From an uncultured Sphingorhabdus sp. (GTDB lineage: Bacteria > Pseudomonadota > Alphaproteobacteria > Sphingomonadales > Sphingomonadaceae): 33,698 nucleotides of DNA. Positions 7,894-15,909 of this stretch are shown here, piece after piece. The stretch is taken from contig CALDZL010000067.1 of NCBI GenBank assembly GCA_937944295.1, positions 1-33,698 of the forward strand, read 5' to 3'. The position numbers and the translations under genes are program-made. Position 1 is the stretch's first letter; each line of letters begins with the position of its first letter. The notes below the pieces were generated by a model that ran no database searches, was not told the DNA's origin, and was given only the letters and a program-made list of their open reading frames with translations.

Positions 7894-10365
7894 TTAATGG
7901 CGCAAGCGCTCAATTGCCTGTGCTAGAGCCACATATAATTTGCCCACGTCGGATGATAATATTGTAACGCCTATAGCATTACCATCACGGGTACTAAGTA
8001 AAACCCGCATCATAGCCTCAAAATCATGGATATAGCGATTTACATGGTCGCGAAACTCCATATTTTCATCATAATGGGAAACGATTAACTTGGCTTCACT
8101 TGCTGTTAATAATTTAACGGCACGGCGAGTAAATACACCTCTATCACCTTTAAGATAGGCCGCCCAAGCTGTATCTGTAACATCGTTAGATATAATCTTA
8201 GCAACATCAATTGCAGTAGAATTAAGCGATTCAGTCAGTAGCGCCATTTGGCGAGAAAAACTCTCTTCACCCACATTGGAAAATCCGACGGAATTATCTT
8301 CGAGACGTTTTTCTAAATTATCGGTCATTTCTTCGATAACTGATAATTGCGATTGCAATTTGGCCACATTTTCGCTGGCCGCTTTGACATGTATATCAAG
8401 CGATATTTGCAGATTATTCTCAATGGCGGCGACTTGTTTGTCGATAGTCTCTTGAATGATGGTTGAACCATTTTCGGCTATTCTTTGGGAACTAAAATCT
8501 ATTTTTTCGCTTATAGCTTCTCTGGAAAATTCTAGGCTTTCGGATATTTGATTGTTCACATTCTTAATCTGTTCAGCGAAGATACCATTTGCGCTATTGC
8601 TAATCTCTTCCAATGCGGCTTTGCTTTCCTGAAGGGTTGATAAAATTTTGTTGATTTTATCATTGTTCAAATCGGCCTCATTATTTTGCTTTTCTAATAG
8701 GGCTTCTATCTGATCTTTAGAGGCGGATAATTGCTTTTCTATAGCACTATTTTTCTTGTTAACTTTATCACTATGCTCTGATAATTTTTTGATGTTAGAG
8801 AATGTGGATTTGAAACGGGCTTCGACCAAATCAAATGTTTCATCTAATCTTTTGACAGAGGCTGGTATGGTTTCATCTAATTCACGCGAACTAGTATCTA
8901 GGGCTAATAATAATTTTTCAGAGCGCTCTATCAATAGTTCTGCCTGCGCATGATTATTTGATAGGCCTTGTTCAACGCTGTCGCTATTTTCTCTAAGAGC
9001 AGTCATAGCAAAAGCCATCTTAGCCGTTTGTGCAGATGCTTTGTCGCTAATGACATCAATTTTCTCTTGGCTCTTATCAATATGCTCTCGAATTTTAGCT
9101 ATCATATCATTGATATGATTATCTTCCATATGGTTGCTATCAATCAAGTCTTGCAGAGCAAGCGAGAGTCTCTCAACATTTTGATGGAGATTATCGGCAA
9201 TTTCCTGACTTTGCGTGTCGAGTTTATTACTTGTCTCACTGATGGCAAGATCAAATTCATTATATTCTGATTTTATTGTTGCAGCAATCTCTCTAATCTC
9301 ATTTTTGGTTTTGTCTGACATTGCTTCACTAAAAGCTTGGAGTTCTTTTGTTTGCGTTAAAATATCATTTGAGACTAATTTATTTTGTAGTGATAATTTT
9401 TCTAATTCTTGAAGATTAAGAGTGCTTGCTTCATTACTATCTTTCAGCGCAAGTTCCAAAGAACGCACTTGCGCAATGGCTTCCATTCCAGTTTTTCCGA
9501 TTAAATTGGTTGCATCTTTAGCCGCACTGTTAACAACGGGAAGTTTCCTGCTTAATAATTCTAAATTTTTGTGCGTTGATTCACTGACTTTCTCTAAAAT
9601 ATCTGCTTTTTGAGTACTGTTATTGAGGGCATATTCAATTTTTTGCGAAGCATTAACAATATTCTCAGCGGTATGCCGACCAATATGTTCAAGGTCTTGG
9701 CTATATTGAGAGAGAAAATCTCTTGCTAAGGCAATTTCTTGATTAACTTCACGGACCTTATCTTCAACATTTTGCGCCTCAATACGAAGGCTGTTTGAAA
9801 CATCTCCAAAGCGCAATGCCTCTGCTGTGCTATTACGCATGAATAAGAGCCAGCTTAGTGCGATTAGGATTATCGGTGTTGCCCAGTTAATAATAAGCGA
9901 TGAGATTTGCTGAAAAGTGATAGCAGGCGTTAAAATATTGAGATTTGAGATTATAAAAAAAGCGCTCCAAGCGAGTGCGACAGAAATAAAGAAAATGGGT
10001 ATGAAATAAGCTGTTAATGATCTGGATGTATTTTGGTTATAAGTTTCATCATAAACCCATTCATTCTCAGTATTTTGATTTGTGTCATAATCTGTTTCAG
10101 AGCCATCACTATTAGAAAGCTGATTGTCAATTAAACTATCATCCACAGCGTTTAAATTATAATTTTTATCTAAAGAAACAGCTTTCTGTGGTGTGTAAGC
10201 CATAAAATTTTCTCCATTATTATAAGAGAGAAAATCTATACCTTTACGATAAATGGGTTTCTCTTTATTATAAGAAGGTGCTGATTTATCAGAAAAAAGA
10301 TAATCCTCTGTACCATTTTCAATGGATGTTGGTTTCTTAATATTATGTTTCTTTACCCCAGTCAT
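7894..10365 (-). CDS. Membrane-anchored long coiled-coil protein of unknown function
   Basis: I do not recognise a named family. The 823-residue ORF has a polar Asn/Asp/Ser-rich N-terminus, two membrane helices (about residues 118-141 and 155-176), then some 500 residues of charged, heptad-like helix (about 190-700) rich in Glu, Lys, Ser, Asn and Gln. It closes with a more conserved-looking helical end (about 730-823, VTDTAWAAYLKGDRGVFTRRAV, IHDFEAMMRVLLSTRDGNAI). It lacks the HAMP and methyl-accepting motifs expected of a chemoreceptor. The ORF start at 10365 has no ribosome site; the ATG at 10203 (MAYTPQKAV, residue 55) has GGAG eight bases upstream and may be the true start, leaving both helices intact. 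It is divergent from the Hpt-like gene. A scaffold or polarity role is conjecture. Confidence 0.8.
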   Translation of the reverse strand: MTGVKKHNIKKPTSIENGTEDYLFSDKSAPSYNKEKPIYRKGIDFLSYNNGENFMAYTPQKAVSLDKNYNLNAVDDSLIDNQLSNSDGSETDYDTNQNTENEWVYDETYNQNTSRSLTAYFIPIFFISVALAWSAFFIISNLNILTPAITFQQISSLIINWATPIILIALSWLLFMRNSTAEALRFGDVSNSLRIEAQNVEDKVREVNQEIALARDFLSQYSQDLEHIGRHTAENIVNASQKIEYALNNSTQKADILEKVSESTHKNLELLSRKLPVVNSAAKDATNLIGKTGMEAIAQVRSLELALKDSNEASTLNLQELEKLSLQNKLVSNDILTQTKELQAFSEAMSDKTKNEIREIAATIKSEYNEFDLAISETSNKLDTQSQEIADNLHQNVERLSLALQDLIDSNHMEDNHINDMIAKIREHIDKSQEKIDVISDKASAQTAKMAFAMTALRENSDSVEQGLSNNHAQAELLIERSEKLLLALDTSSRELDETIPASVKRLDETFDLVEARFKSTFSNIKKLSEHSDKVNKKNSAIEKQLSASKDQIEALLEKQNNEADLNNDKINKILSTLQESKAALEEISNSANGIFAEQIKNVNNQISESLEFSREAISEKIDFSSQRIAENGSTIIQETIDKQVAAIENNLQISLDIHVKAASENVAKLQSQLSVIEEMTDNLEKRLEDNSVGFSNVGEESFSRQMALLTESLNSTAIDVAKIISNDVTDTAWAAYLKGDRGVFTRRAVKLLTASEAKLIVSHYDENMEFRDHVNRYIHDFEAMMRVLLSTRDGNAIGVTILSSDVGKLYVALAQAIERLRH

Positions 10366-10433
10366 ACTGTCTGTTTACCATATTTTTTGTGCTTAGAAAG
10401 GTAAAGTTAACATATTAGCCCTAAACTTATCAT

Positions 10434-10736
10434 ATGTCCGCTGATTATGGTTCCTTTGCAACAGCTATTAAAGAAGCTGCAGGTGATGATATTGTACTAA
10501 TGTCAGAGCTTCGTATAGCTTTTTTTGATAGTGCTGATCGTCAACTTGATCTTTTAAGTCGTTCACGTTGTGATGCCAATTGGCAATATTCAGCGTGGAG
10601 GCTGCAAAGTTTAGCGGCAAGCTTTGGTGTAGAAGATATTAAAAATTTAGCGCATGCAGCCGTTGTAGGTGCACCAGGTGATCCTGTTGTGCTTCGGGAA
10701 TTGGGTGCAGCTATTGAAAAAATTAGAGACTGCTGA
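10434..10736 (+). CDS. Hpt-domain-like protein lacking the phospho-accepting histidine
   Basis: This 100-residue all-helical protein has the length and pattern of a single histidine phosphotransfer (Hpt) domain: an amphipathic first helix (LMSELRIAFFDSADRQLDLL) and then a core helix with SAWRLQSLAASFG. In working Hpt domains that core reads A-H-x-L-K-G-x-A-x-x-x-G. Here the histidine position is Trp55, lysine is Gln58 and glycine is Ser59, so phosphotransfer by the usual route is not possible. The fold, if Hpt, may serve as a binding module. There is no clear Shine-Dalgarno site before the ATG; weak promoter-like hexamers (TTGTGC, CATATT, spacing 18) sit just upstream, suggesting a very short leader. 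The Hpt assignment is by pattern only. Confidence 0.72.
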   Translation: MSADYGSFATAIKEAAGDDIVLMSELRIAFFDSADRQLDLLSRSRCDANWQYSAWRLQSLAASFGVEDIKNLAHAAVVGAPGDPVVLRELGAAIEKIRDC

Positions 10737-10754
10737 GTATAGAGACCTCTGGTT

Positions 10755-10775
10755 ATAGCGTGAAGTTACGCCTAT
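10755..10775 (+). terminator. Weak hairpin after the Hpt-like gene
   Basis: ATAG-CGT and ACG-CTAT arms (one bulged C) enclose the loop GAAGTT, starting 19 bases after the stop of the Hpt-like gene. It is followed by TCTT and a second short palindrome (ATTCTTAAAAGAAT). There is no long T tract, so termination here is only a suggestion. Confidence 0.3.
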
Positions 10776-10856
10776 TCTTAAAAGAATAAAAATTCCAATT
10801 CTAATGCTATCATGTTAATATTAGGCCTGTAATAGGCTATTGAAGGATTTAAGTCA

Positions 10857-12047
10857 TTGGTTAGCATAGCTCTGTTAATGATCGAACAATCTCATAACAA
10901 AATCGCTACAGAGCAGATTAAAGTAGCAGGGGAACCTCTATTATATCACCAAATCGTTCAGCTTCGTAATTTTGGGATTAGCCGTTTCATAATAGCTGTA
11001 GAAAAAATCGATTCAATGACGCTGCAAATAGCTACAAACCTGCGCAGCGAAGGGATAGAAGTTGAATTTATAAGCCGCTTAGATGCTTTAGGTGATATAT
11101 TAGCAAGCGATGATTCATTTTTGATGATCTCTGATGGCGTATTGAGTAGCGATAAGCATATTGAAAATATGATGAATGCGCTTTCTTCTGAAATATTGGT
11201 GTTTGAGAATGATGATAAATTATCACGATTTGAATTAATTGATTTGAATTATCGATGGAGTGGCTTGGCAAGGTTAACAGGTGATATATTATCTTCTATT
11301 GAAAACCTGCCTGAAGATTCTGCCATTCAATCCACTTTATTGCGTATAGCACTACAACAAGACTGTATGTTAAAAGTCATAGAATCTGTGCCATCATCAT
11401 TGATAAGAATTACGGAACGATCTGCTGCCAAAAGTCTAAGCGAAGCTAAGATAAAATCTTCTCTTAAAGCTATCAATTTGCGAGGTTTCTGTGAAACTAT
11501 ATTATTCTACCCACTCATTCGTTTTTTATTACTCTATTTGTGGAGAGGTGGACAGTTTTCACTCTTGAATAAATATACCATAAATTATGGCTATCTTTTA
11601 TTTTTTGCTATAGCTATTATTTTCGCAATATTAGGATTTAGCATCGCTTCTTATATATTGGCAATTATAGCTTATTTTTGTTGCTGTTTTAGAAAAATCC
11701 AAAATAATTTAAAACCTAATGCAGATATTAAATCTGTGCAAATAATTAGCGATGTAAGTATATTCCTCATATTGATAGTAACAGTTCATACCAAAGATAA
11801 CCTTTGGAGCGTTAGTGGTGCCATTATAATATTTTTATTAGGATATTCTGCCCAAAGATTAAGTTTTGAGATAAATTATAATCGCTTTATTTTCTCATTT
11901 TGCGATATATTCTGCCTTATGGTTTTGGCTCTAATATTCGACATACAATCCTATGCAATAATAATAATATCTATATTATATGCTTTGTGGATATTTGGTG
12001 GAACAATCCTGTTGAACTCTCAGATTAGTGATAATTTAAAAAAATAA
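10857..12047 (+). CDS. Nucleotidyltransferase-like N-terminus fused to a membrane domain; function unknown
   Basis: Residues 1 to about 120 resemble a sugar-nucleotide/NTP transferase Rossmann half: a strand at the start, VAGEPLLYHQIVQLRNFGISRFIIAV (compare 'gkPll.h.l..l...Gi..iivv'), then FLMISDGVLSS where the metal-binding aspartate would be. The glycine-rich G-x-G-x-R loop that normally follows the first strand is absent (MIEQSHNK instead), so activity is doubtful. Residues about 215-390 are strongly hydrophobic with about five or six helices, resembling the layout of IPCT-DIPPS fusions, but I see no CDP-alcohol phosphotransferase DG-AR-G-D-D motif. Start: TTG at 10857 has AAGGA nine bases upstream, a good site. 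Very AT-rich. Product unknown. Confidence 0.75.
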   Translation: MVSIALLMIEQSHNKIATEQIKVAGEPLLYHQIVQLRNFGISRFIIAVEKIDSMTLQIATNLRSEGIEVEFISRLDALGDILASDDSFLMISDGVLSSDKHIENMMNALSSEILVFENDDKLSRFELIDLNYRWSGLARLTGDILSSIENLPEDSAIQSTLLRIALQQDCMLKVIESVPSSLIRITERSAAKSLSEAKIKSSLKAINLRGFCETILFYPLIRFLLLYLWRGGQFSLLNKYTINYGYLLFFAIAIIFAILGFSIASYILAIIAYFCCCFRKIQNNLKPNADIKSVQIISDVSIFLILIVTVHTKDNLWSVSGAIIIFLLGYSAQRLSFEINYNRFIFSFCDIFCLMVLALIFDIQSYAIIIISILYALWIFGGTILLNSQISDNLKK

Positions 12048-12076
12048 TAAACCATCACTAAGTCTTCAAATTAAGC

Positions 12077-12092
12077 TTAAAACGAAATTAAC
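12077..12092 (+). promoter_or_regulatory. Candidate CtrA binding site
   Basis: TTAA-N7-TTAAC is an exact match to the full CtrA recognition sequence known in alphaproteobacteria. It lies 43 bases upstream of the GTG start of the helical protein/pseudokinase pair, in a short intergenic gap. In DNA this AT-rich such a match may occur by chance about once per window, so the placement rather than the match is the argument. Confidence 0.4.
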
Positions 12093-12134
12093 TTTAATGC
12101 GCTAATGAGATAATAGATTAGAATAGGAAATTTT

Positions 12135-13118
12135 GTGTCTCAGGATTTTGAGCAAATATCATTTATGGAAAATGCGATGCAATGTGCGCGCAGTCTTACG
12201 GCTGCGCGGCGCAGTTTGCCTTATCTTATTTTCCCAGTAAATAGCTTCCCTATCGATGAATATTTATTATCGAATATAAAAAACAGTCTTTATAAAATTA
12301 TATATAATATTGAATGCTCAATTTTACAGCATGCAGAGATGTATAATAAAATTTCAGATAAGTCCCAAGCCTATCCCATATTGATGGAATCTGGTTTGAT
12401 GAATGATCCTGTTATTTTAGATGAACTTTTATCAATTTTTCGATTACAGAATCTAATATCGAGCAGTGATAGTGGTGAACATATTGCGGATAATTGGCGT
12501 AATGAGGCCAATGTGAGCAGATTTTCAGGTGATATTAAAGAGTGTTTAAATACTTTATCATTGGGTTTGAGCCGCGCTAAATCATTTGAGCTTGGTAATT
12601 TTTATGAACTTTCACCTGAAAATCTGCATCTAATAACATGGCGTATTTTAGCAACATTTGAGATTATTGATGGGGCAATTGATCCCAAATTAATGGATGC
12701 CACCCAAGATTGGTTGAATTGTTATAATGAAGCCGAGACAATAATGGCCTCTTCAGGTAAATTAATGTATTTACTACGCAATAACCCTAATTTAGAAATA
12801 GAATCTTTTTGGCGATACCGACATATAAATGCACCATTATTTATTGCATTATTAGAGTATAAAACATCGCTTAATAGATCTATGATTTTGGCTGTTTTGA
12901 CGGATAGATCACCGCTTCTATGCGCTTTATTATTTAGAGCTGTTGATATGGATAAAAATATAGCATTAGAAAATTTATCTATCATATTTAAAAAACAAAA
13001 GATTATGAGTAGTAATATATTTGTACAGATATCTGATGAATATCTATCGGTAGAACCCAAGATTGCATTACAAAATTTACATGAATGGTCAGATATAATG
13101 AGGTTGAAAAGTGGATAA
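12135..13118 (+). CDS. All-helical protein of unknown function, coupled to the pseudokinase gene
   Basis: I cannot assign this 327-residue protein. It is predicted almost entirely helical, soluble, with no signal peptide, membrane helix or catalytic motif. The N-terminus (MENAMQCARSLTAARRSLPYL) and the repeated leucine-rich helical pairs in the second half (for example DPKLMDATQDWLNCYNEAE, APLFIALLEYK, SPLLCALLFRAVD) recall the HEAT-like organisation of some DUF2336-type alphaproteobacterial proteins, but this is only an impression. The start is GTG at 12135 with AGGA six bases upstream. Its 3' end overlaps the next gene by 8 bases, so the two are probably made together; a partner or adaptor for the histidine-kinase-like protein is the simplest inference. 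Confidence 0.75.
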   Translation: MSQDFEQISFMENAMQCARSLTAARRSLPYLIFPVNSFPIDEYLLSNIKNSLYKIIYNIECSILQHAEMYNKISDKSQAYPILMESGLMNDPVILDELLSIFRLQNLISSSDSGEHIADNWRNEANVSRFSGDIKECLNTLSLGLSRAKSFELGNFYELSPENLHLITWRILATFEIIDGAIDPKLMDATQDWLNCYNEAETIMASSGKLMYLLRNNPNLEIESFWRYRHINAPLFIALLEYKTSLNRSMILAVLTDRSPLLCALLFRAVDMDKNIALENLSIIFKKQKIMSSNIFVQISDEYLSVEPKIALQNLHEWSDIMRLKSG

Positions 13119-14490
13119 TATCTCCGATGATATGATCATAGCTCATGTTGATGCAGATGGAAAATTGCTTTTTGCAGACCCTGCGTTGCGAAGGTTGCAC
13201 ATCCAAGCAGGCGGAAGCGATAATGGTAAATTTGCCATAGCGGCATTAGCGCGGATAGCGCAATTGACGCATAAATTAAAATTACCATTATCAAGAATGG
13301 TCCAAGTTGCAGATGATGGTTTTGATATTTCATTATGGGTTGATAGCCATTTAGAAGATAATATAGCCATATTATCGATATTAAATTGGAATGAAAAAGA
13401 GATCAGAGGATCTAAGGTTTCTGAAGAAGATGCATTACTATTTAATGATTTAGGTGAAGATATATTATTCTTAACAGATGATAATAGCGATATAATCTCA
13501 TTTCAGACTGGCAAGCGTAACGTGGAAAAATTCAGTAATTTTCTGGGTAAAAATATTTTCGATATATTGGATATCAATGACGATATACACGCAAATATTG
13601 AACAGACATTTGAGAGTAAAGATGAAATTGAAAGTATCATTATCAATTTGAATCAATATTTGGAACCTTATGACTTTTCAGCGATTACAAGGCTTAATGA
13701 TAAAGATGAGTTTTTAGGTTATGAATGTTATTTGAGCCCAATTACCAATGAATTTAAATCTAATGAAATTAATGAATCTGATAAAGATGATGTATCAGAA
13801 ATAAATATTGATGATATTTATCAAAATATGGTGGCGTCTCAATTAGCACCAGCAATTCGCCAGCCATTGGGTCGAATAATTGCGAATGCCGACACAATAG
13901 GCAGTAAATTAAACGGACCAATCAGAGAGAATTATGCCAATTATGCTAGAGATATTGCACGTGCTGCTCGTCATTTGGTAGAGATAATTGACGATCTTGG
14001 TGATTTGCAGGCAATTGAAAGACCAGATTTTAATATCGCCAAAGATGATATAGAATTGCATGATGTTGCTGACCGATTGGCGGGACTTTTAGCCCTAAAG
14101 GCTAATGAAAAGTCTATTGAGATTATTACGCCAGATAAGAATGATATGATCCATGCTGTTGGTGAGTTTAGGCGCGTGTTACAAATTGGACTTAATTTAT
14201 TGACCAATGCGATCCGATATTCGCCAAATGGGATAAGCGTTAGGATTATTGTTGGTTACGATAATGATATGGCATTTTTATCGGTACAGGATGAAGGTCC
14301 TGGTATTGATAAGCAACAGCAAGAAAAAATATTTGAAAAATTTGAAAGGCTGGGTCGAACTGGCGATGGAGGAAGTGGTTTGGGTCTATATATTTCAAAC
14401 CGCCTTGCAATAGCCATGGGTGGCAGCCTCAATATTGAGAGTGATATTGGTAAGGGGGCCTGTTTCACGCTTCATTTGCCTAAAAAATAA
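13111..14490 (+). CDS. Histidine-kinase-like protein with degenerate H-box (no phospho-histidine)
   Basis: 459 residues, soluble, no membrane helix. Residues 1 to about 100 form a small PAS-like sensor (DADGKLLFADPALRRL), 105-210 a second PAS-like region, about 236-305 a dimerisation helix pair, and about 340-459 a HATPase domain. The ATPase boxes look complete: N-box NLLTNAIRYSP, G1 DEGPGID, F-box IFEKFERLGR, G2 GSGLGLYISNRLA. The H-box, normally H-E-x-R-x-P-L, reads P-A-I-R-Q-P-L (residues 247-253), so the phospho-accepting histidine is Pro247. It may bind ATP but cannot autophosphorylate in the usual way; DivL of Caulobacter is a known precedent for a kinase-like protein without the histidine. 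The start is GTG overlapping the upstream gene. Confidence 0.88.
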   Translation: MDNISDDMIIAHVDADGKLLFADPALRRLHIQAGGSDNGKFAIAALARIAQLTHKLKLPLSRMVQVADDGFDISLWVDSHLEDNIAILSILNWNEKEIRGSKVSEEDALLFNDLGEDILFLTDDNSDIISFQTGKRNVEKFSNFLGKNIFDILDINDDIHANIEQTFESKDEIESIIINLNQYLEPYDFSAITRLNDKDEFLGYECYLSPITNEFKSNEINESDKDDVSEINIDDIYQNMVASQLAPAIRQPLGRIIANADTIGSKLNGPIRENYANYARDIARAARHLVEIIDDLGDLQAIERPDFNIAKDDIELHDVADRLAGLLALKANEKSIEIITPDKNDMIHAVGEFRRVLQIGLNLLTNAIRYSPNGISVRIIVGYDNDMAFLSVQDEGPGIDKQQQEKIFEKFERLGRTGDGGSGLGLYISNRLAIAMGGSLNIESDIGKGACFTLHLPKK

Positions 14491-14513
14491 GGGGCAATTA
14501 AAATACCCCTTAT
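14487..14513. terminator. Convergent hairpin between pseudokinase gene and gltA
   Basis: A perfect 8-base dyad, ATAAGGGG and CCCCTTAT, with an 11-base AT-rich loop begins at the pseudokinase stop codon and ends 13 bases before the gltA stop. No T tract follows on either strand, but its place between convergent genes fits a bidirectional terminator. Confidence 0.5.
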
Positions 14514-14526
14514 AATCGGCTATATA

Positions 14527-15813
14527 TTAACGGTTTTCAACAGGAATATAATCGCGCTGTTCTGGCCCTGTGTAAAGTTGGCGGGGGCGTCCAATTTTTT
14601 GACCAGGATCAGAAATCATCTCATTCCATTGTGCTACCCAACCCACGGTGCGTGCTAATGCAAATAATACTGTGAACATTTCGGTCGGAAAGCCAATTGC
14701 TGATAATATGATACCTGAATAGAAATCAACGTTGGGATAGAGTTTTTTCTCTACAAAATAAGGGTCATTAAGAGCGATTTGTTCTAACTCGCGTGCCACG
14801 TCAAAAATAGGGTCAGTTACGCCCAATTTGGTCAATACTTCGTCTGCCGTTTTTTGCATAACGGTTGCGCGTGGATCATAATTTTTATAAACACGGTGAC
14901 CAAAGCCCATTAGACGGAATGGATCATTTTTATCTTTTGCACGCGCAATATATTCTGGAATACGGTCAACCGTACCAATTTCGCGCAGCATATTAAGGGC
15001 TGCTTCATTAGCCCCGCCATGCGCAGGACCCCATAAACAAGCAATTCCAGCAGCTATACATGCAAATGGGTTAGCGCCTGAGGATCCAGCCAAACGCACG
15101 GTAGATGTTGAAGCATTTTGCTCATGATCTGCATGTAATATAAAGATACGATCCATAGCGCGTTCAATAACGGGATCTACTTTATAGTCTTCTGCGGGAA
15201 CTCCAAATGTCATACGCAAGAAATTACCAGGATATGAGAGGCTATTATCTGGATAAACAAAGGGCTGTCCTATAGAATATTTATAGGCCATAGCCGCAAT
15301 AGTTGGCATTTTTGCAATTAAGCGATGACTTGAAATTTTACGATGTTCTGGATCATTAATATCTGTACTGTCGTGATAAAATGCACTTAGTGCACCAACA
15401 ACGCCGCACATAATAGCCATAGGGTGCGCATCACGGCGAAATCCGCTAAAGAATTTTGCTAATTGTTCGTGCAGCATTGTATGATTTGTGATGGTTGCTT
15501 TAAAAGTCTCTAACTCATTTTTGTTTGGTAATTCTCCATTAAGCAACAAATAAGATGTTTCCATGAAAGTAGAGTGTTCGGCTAATTGGCCGATAGGATA
15601 GCCGCCATGCAGCAATATACCCTTTCCCCCATCAATGAATGTAAGATCGGATTCACAACTAGCTGTTGAGGTGAAGCCTGGATCAAATGTGAAATTATCG
15701 GTTTGTGCGTATAATTTTCTTATATCTATAACATCTGGGCCAGTTGTAGCTTTTAGCACGGGAAATTCATAGTCTTTACCGCTTACTGATATTTTAGCTG
15801 TTTCATTCGACAT
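14527..15813 (-). CDS. gltA: Citrate synthase
   Basis: This enzyme condenses oxaloacetate and acetyl-CoA to citrate, the entry step of the TCA cycle. Full-length type II (hexameric) form of 428 residues. Catalytic signatures visible are the substrate-binding histidine region [20 protein letters not shown], the [13 protein letters not shown] motif, and [14 protein letters not shown]; the C-terminal segment [14 protein letters not shown] carries the catalytic aspartate. The ORF track starts 11 codons too early: the ATG at 15813 ([10 protein letters not shown]) has GGAG seven bases upstream. Monocistronic, transcribed toward the pseudokinase gene. The upstream region contains an operator-like dyad and a leader hairpin, so it is likely regulated. 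No glutamyl-tRNA synthetase gene lies next to it here. Confidence 0.98.
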   Translation of the reverse strand: MSNETAKISVSGKDYEFPVLKATTGPDVIDIRKLYAQTDNFTFDPGFTSTASCESDLTFIDGGKGILLHGGYPIGQLAEHSTFMETSYLLLNGELPNKNELETFKATITNHTMLHEQLAKFFSGFRRDAHPMAIMCGVVGALSAFYHDSTDINDPEHRKISSHRLIAKMPTIAAMAYKYSIGQPFVYPDNSLSYPGNFLRMTFGVPAEDYKVDPVIERAMDRIFILHADHEQNASTSTVRLAGSSGANPFACIAAGIACLWGPAHGGANEAALNMLREIGTVDRIPEYIARAKDKNDPFRLMGFGHRVYKNYDPRATVMQKTADEVLTKLGVTDPIFDVARELEQIALNDPYFVEKKLYPNVDFYSGIILSAIGFPTEMFTVLFALARTVGWVAQWNEMISDPGQKIGRPRQLYTGPEQRDYIPVENR

Positions 15814-15830
15814 ACATAATCTCCAGATTG

Positions 15831-15852
15831 GCGAGAGATGTATCACTCTCGC
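15831..15852 (-). promoter_or_regulatory. Stem-loop in the gltA leader
   Basis: GCGAGAG and CTCTCGC form a perfect 7-base stem with an 8-base loop, ending six bases before the GGAG ribosome site of gltA. It is GC-rich in an AT-rich leader and close enough to affect ribosome entry or mRNA stability. Function not known. Confidence 0.45.
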
Positions 15853-15909
15853 AAATGTTAATTCAAAATTTAAGTCCCATCAGGGCGATATTCACCAATT
15901 TTTTTGCTG

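Noticed and set aside
15857-15874. CtrA-like TTAA-N8-TTAAC on the - strand before gltA
   Set aside because: The spacing is 8, not 7, so it does not fit the known site.
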